From Streptosporangiaceae bacterium (GTDB lineage: Bacteria > Actinomycetota > Actinomycetes > Streptosporangiales > Streptosporangiaceae), in contig JASHXW010000589.1 in assembly GCA_030043395.1 (NCBI GenBank), positions 1-7,850 of the forward strand: DNA of 7,850 nt. Reading direction: 5' to 3'. Below the pieces are notes generated by a model, which was given only the letters and a program-made list of their open reading frames with translations, was not told the DNA's origin and did no database searches. Made by a program: the position numbers and the translations under genes. Below, in pieces: positions 5,793-7,850 of the stretch. Numbering within the stretch: position 1 is the stretch's first letter; each line of letters begins with the position of its first letter.

Positions 5793-5807
5793 CACTCGCC
5801 CGGGAGC
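5781..5807 (+). repeat. Tandem duplication of the tRNA-Gln 3' end
   Basis: CTCGCCCGGGAGC occurs at 5781-5793 (end of the tRNA) and again at 5795-5807, identical over 13 bases with a period of 14. The second copy holds another CCCGGGA able to pair with the 5' acceptor strand. It may be a slippage duplication or a scar of an integration or excision event at the tRNA. Confidence 0.85.
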
Positions 5808-5870
5808 TACCCGCCTCTATCGACTTGGAAAGTCCGACGGCCATCGGGCCTGCTCAACGCGCGGACGGTG

Positions 5871-5943
5871 GACACTTATCAGTTACTGGACGATTTTCAT
5901 GCATTTTCGCGTGAATATCGTCCACTGACTGAAAATCGTCCAC
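5871..5943. repeat. AT-rich patch with three copies of a 12-bp element (hairpins; possible terminator)
   Basis: GGACGATTTTCA (5888-5899) recurs inverted as TGAATATCGTCC (5912-5923, one mismatch) and TGAAAATCGTCC (5930-5941, exact). The two inverted copies extend to 14-bp direct repeats with a period of 18. Two mutually exclusive hairpins can form: loop 12 with the middle copy, loop 30 with the last. By my count bases 5871-5940 are about 41% GC, far below the flanks. It lies between the convergent tRNA-Gln and polymerase genes, so bidirectional termination is the plain reading. Protein-binding repeats or a relic of foreign DNA are alternatives. Confidence 0.7.
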
Positions 5944-5955
5944 CACCCGACCGGC

Positions 5956-6981
5956 CTAGTCGTCCGCGAACTCGGCGCGGACGCCTAGCAGGCGGACCGG
6001 GTCGTGCCTGGTGAAGTCGTCCAAGGCAGCCAGGGCCGCCGCCTCGATCTGATCGCAGGCTTGGGTCGGATCGGCCAGCGCGTGCCCATGGGTCTTAGTG
6101 AAGAACGGCGCATAGCGCACCTTGACCACGATCCGGATGGCTGGCCGTCCCTCGGCGGCGACATCGTCGCAGACCATGCGCGCGATCCTGGCCACCTCGG
6201 CGCGCACCTGCGCCCAGTCGGTCACGTTCTGCTGGAAGGTGACTTCCCTGCTCCGCGAGCGTGGCAGGTACGGCTCGGCCGTGACCCGTGACAGGTCGAT
6301 GCCGTGCGCGAGTTGCACCAGCCACGGGCCGATCGTGGGGCCGAAGTGCCCGGCCAGGTCACGCGGCGGCGTCGCGGCGAGCTCGGCCACCGTGCTGATG
6401 CCGAGCCCGGCAAGGCGCCGCGCGGTCCGCGACCCGACCCCCCACAGCGCGTCGGTCGGCCGCGGGCCCATCAGCTCGGGCCAGCTCTGGCTGGTGATCC
6501 GGAACATCCCCGCTGGCTTGCCGAATCCGGTGGCGATCTTGGCCTGGAGCTTGTTCTGGCCGATGCCGACCGAGCATTCCAGCCTGGCCGCCTCCCGCAC
6601 CTGATCCTGGATATTTTTCGCGAACAACTCCGGGTCCTCGGTGTGGACCTCGAGGAAGGCCTCGTCCCAGCCCATTACTTCCACTACCGCGTCGAGCCGC
6701 CGCAGCGCGGCCATCACCACGGCGGATGCCGCTTCGTACGCCGCCTTGTCGACTGGCAGGAAGATGGCCTGCGGACAGCGGCGCGCCGCTGTCCGCAGCG
6801 GCAGCCCAGAGTGAACGCCGTATGCCCTGGCTTCGTACGAGGCAGTGCTGACAACTCCGCGCTTGGTCGGGTCGCCGTCACCGCCGACGACCACGGGCCG
6901 GCCGCGCAGCTCTGGGTTGCGGAGCACCTCGACAGCCGCTATGAACTGGTCAAGGTCGACGTGCAGCACCCAGCTTGTCAC
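5956..6981 (-). CDS. dinB2: Y-family DNA polymerase, DinB2 type (Pol IV-like)
   Basis: This 341-residue predicted error-prone translesion polymerase has palm catalytic residues Asp9 in HVDLDQF and Asp106-Glu107 in MGWDEAFLEV. The GWDEA form is that of the mycobacterial DinB2 (DinP) branch, where most Pol IV enzymes have SxDEA. YEAR (49-52) and PLRTAARRCP (61-70) belong to the fingers region that contacts nucleotide. VGIGQNKLQAKIATGFGKPAG is the conserved palm/thumb segment, and LWGVGSRTARRLAGLGI (near 180-196) is the helix-hairpin-helix thumb. The little-finger domain ends in PVRLLGVRAEF. The length agrees with DinB2, and no C-terminal beta-clamp-binding peptide is seen. The steric-gate position is Ile14, not an aromatic residue. 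The start is GTG at 6981; GAGG lies only one base before it, so GTG at 6969 (residue 5) is possible. It is divergent from glmU, and no SOS box was found in the shared 155-bp gap. Confidence 0.92.
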   Translation of the reverse strand: MTSWVLHVDLDQFIAAVEVLRNPELRGRPVVVGGDGDPTKRGVVSTASYEARAYGVHSGLPLRTAARRCPQAIFLPVDKAAYEAASAVVMAALRRLDAVVEVMGWDEAFLEVHTEDPELFAKNIQDQVREAARLECSVGIGQNKLQAKIATGFGKPAGMFRITSQSWPELMGPRPTDALWGVGSRTARRLAGLGISTVAELAATPPRDLAGHFGPTIGPWLVQLAHGIDLSRVTAEPYLPRSRSREVTFQQNVTDWAQVRAEVARIARMVCDDVAAEGRPAIRIVVKVRYAPFFTKTHGHALADPTQACDQIEAAALAALDDFTRHDPVRLLGVRAEFADD

Positions 6982-7020
6982 ACCTCGTAGTGTCGCCTGA
7001 GTCCTCTCGGGGTGCGAGGG

Positions 7021-7049
7021 TTGACAGGCTTTCTGGGAGGTATTCTGCT
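7021..7049 (+). promoter_or_regulatory. glmU promoter (TTGACA - 17 bp - TCTGCT)
   Basis: A perfect -35 TTGACA (7021-7026) is followed after 17 bases by TCTGCT (7044-7049), within TATTCTGCTAAC, a moderate -10. Transcription would begin near 7056, giving a leader of about 80 bases before the GTG of glmU. Confidence 0.6.
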
Positions 7050-7053
7050 AACC

Positions 7054-7069
7054 CGGGGATGGATCCCCG
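7054..7069 (+). other. Hairpin at the predicted 5' end of the glmU transcript
   Basis: CGGGGAT (7054-7060) and ATCCCCG (7063-7069) are perfect complements around GG. As a palindrome it could be an operator overlapping the transcription start. As RNA the two-base loop would force opening of the inner pairs, leaving a compact 5'-terminal stem. Farther along the leader CGTTCAC is repeated at 7088-7094 and 7099-7105, 11 bp apart. No known riboswitch class is recognised. Confidence 0.45.
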
Positions 7070-7136
7070 CACGGGTCAGCCCTCCAACGTTCACGTCCCG
7101 TTCACCACCCGCAGCTATGCCGAGGGAGCCGACCGA

Positions 7137-7850
7137 GTGAGCGCACCAGCCCCGGCCGCAGTGATCGTGCTGGCTGCTGGCGAGGGTACGCGGATGAAGT
7201 CCAGCCTTCCCAAGACGCTGCACAACGTGTGCGGGCAGACCATGCTCTGGCACGTGCTGAACGCCGCCGCCGAGCTGGCGCCGCAGCGGCTGGTCGTGGT
7301 CGTCGGGCACCAGGGCGAGACCGTGGGAGCGCAGGTCAGGAGGCAGGTGCCGGACGCGGTCCTCGTCGTCCAGGACTACCTCGGCGGCACTGGCCACGCG
7401 GTGCGCGTGGCCCTGGAGGCCGTCGGAACCATCCACGGCACCGTCGTAGTGACCTACGCCGACGCGCCGCTGCTCCGGGGTGCCACGCTGGCGGAACTGG
7501 TGGCCGAGCGGGAGAGCTCGGGCGCGGCCGCGGCGATCCTGACTACTCGAGCGCCCGATCCCACGGGCTATGGCCGGATCATCAGGGACGAGCACGGCGA
7601 GTTCGCGGCCATCGTGGAGCAGGCTGACGCGACCGAAGAGCAGCGGGCCATCAACGAGATCAACTCGGGGATGTACGCCTTCGACGGTGACTTGCTCGCC
7701 GACGCGATCAAGCGGGTGCGCACCGAGAACGCTCAAGGCGAGGAGTACCTCACCGACGCGGTCAGCGTCCTGGGCAATGACGGATACCGCGTCGTCACTG
7801 TCGAGTGCCCGGACTTCGAGCAGGTCCAGGGCGTGAACGATCTCGCTCAG
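7137..7850 (+). CDS. glmU: GlmU, N-terminal uridyltransferase domain (3' truncated by window)
   Basis: GlmU is the bifunctional cytosolic enzyme that acetylates glucosamine-1-phosphate and then couples it to UTP, giving UDP-GlcNAc for peptidoglycan. The 238 codons present cover the pyrophosphorylase domain: nucleotide loop VLAAGEGTRMKSSLPKTLH (11-29), uracil/phosphate region QDYLGGTGHAV (79-89), metal-ligand segment TYADAPLL with Asp109, GYGRI for the sugar, NEINSGMYAFD, and a final GVNDL whose Asn would complete metal binding. The left-handed beta-helix acetyltransferase domain lies beyond the window. The residue before Asp109 is Ala, where Gly is usual. The GTG at 7137 is chosen because GAGGGAG ends eight bases upstream and the protein then starts close to the first strand, as in other GlmU. 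An in-frame ATG at 7059 would add 26 residues. Confidence 0.95.
   Translation, partial: MSAPAPAAVIVLAAGEGTRMKSSLPKTLHNVCGQTMLWHVLNAAAELAPQRLVVVVGHQGETVGAQVRRQVPDAVLVVQDYLGGTGHAVRVALEAVGTIHGTVVVTYADAPLLRGATLAELVAERESSGAAAAILTTRAPDPTGYGRIIRDEHGEFAAIVEQADATEEQRAINEINSGMYAFDGDLLADAIKRVRTENAQGEEYLTDAVSVLGNDGYRVVTVECPDFEQVQGVNDLAQ

Noticed and set aside
5888..5943. Start of a CRISPR array
   Set aside because: The 12-bp elements are too short, too few and in mixed orientation, and no cas gene is nearby.
5563..6014. Several short plus-strand open frames around the tRNA
   Set aside because: They run through the tRNA or the repeat cluster, have no ribosome binding sites and no recognisable sequence.
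6304..6990. A 228-codon plus-strand open frame opposite the polymerase gene
   Set aside because: It is an antisense shadow of the DinB2-type gene; the composition is Arg/Gly/His/Pro-rich without a domain.
6982..7136. An SOS box controlling the polymerase gene
   Set aside because: I looked for GAAC-N4-GTTC-like sites in the shared upstream gap and saw none; CGTTCAC repeats there are in direct, not inverted, orientation.
6978..7736. A 252-codon minus-strand open frame opposite glmU
   Set aside because: glmU on the plus strand is certain from its motifs, and the antisense product shows no family feature.

Overview
The window comes from a high-GC Gram-positive bacterium (Actinomycetota). The genes are strongly GC-biased at third codon positions and use GTG starts, and the gene families present (DinB2-type polymerase, TamR/Tam pair, DesA3-like desaturase beside a TetR regulator, tRNA-Gln near glmU) are typical of that phylum. 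I cannot name the genus from the sequence.

Layout from left to right. (1) 1-1031 (+) is the 3' part of an ABC-F ATPase gene whose 5' half lies outside the window. (2) 1113-2114 (-) encodes a secreted SGNH/GDSL-hydrolase lipoprotein, convergent with the ABC-F gene; a perfect 7-bp stem-loop lies between them. (3) 2199-2720 (-) encodes a MarR-family regulator that I identify as TamR-like. It is divergent from (4) 2806-3645 (+), trans-aconitate 2-methyltransferase (tam). Their 85-bp intergenic region carries a strong promoter and two related 16-bp palindromes. (5) 3642-4319 (-) is a TetR-family regulator whose stop codon shares the bases CTAG with the stop of tam. (6) 4374-5405 (-) is a membrane acyl-CoA/acyl-lipid desaturase directly upstream of the tetR gene on the same strand. 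A 27-bp near-perfect palindrome, probably the operator, lies upstream of it. (7) 5721-5792 (+) is tRNA-Gln(UUG), whose 3' end is duplicated in tandem. (8) 5871-5943 is an AT-rich patch with three copies of a 12-bp element in two orientations. (9) 5956-6981 (-) is a Y-family polymerase of the DinB2 type. (10) 7137 to the window end (+) is the uridyltransferase part of glmU, cut by the window edge and preceded by a TTGACA promoter.

By function there are two regulator-plus-target modules: tamR/tam, which deals with trans-aconitate, a by-product of the TCA-cycle intermediate cis-aconitate, and desaturase/tetR, which controls membrane lipid unsaturation. Around them are housekeeping or stress genes (glmU for UDP-GlcNAc, tRNA-Gln, translesion polymerase, ABC-F). 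I see no complete mobile element, CRISPR array or obviously new multi-gene system. The more unusual signals are the tRNA-Gln 3'-end duplication with the adjacent AT-rich repeat cluster, the aliphatic steric-gate residue of the polymerase, and the two well-formed operator regions.
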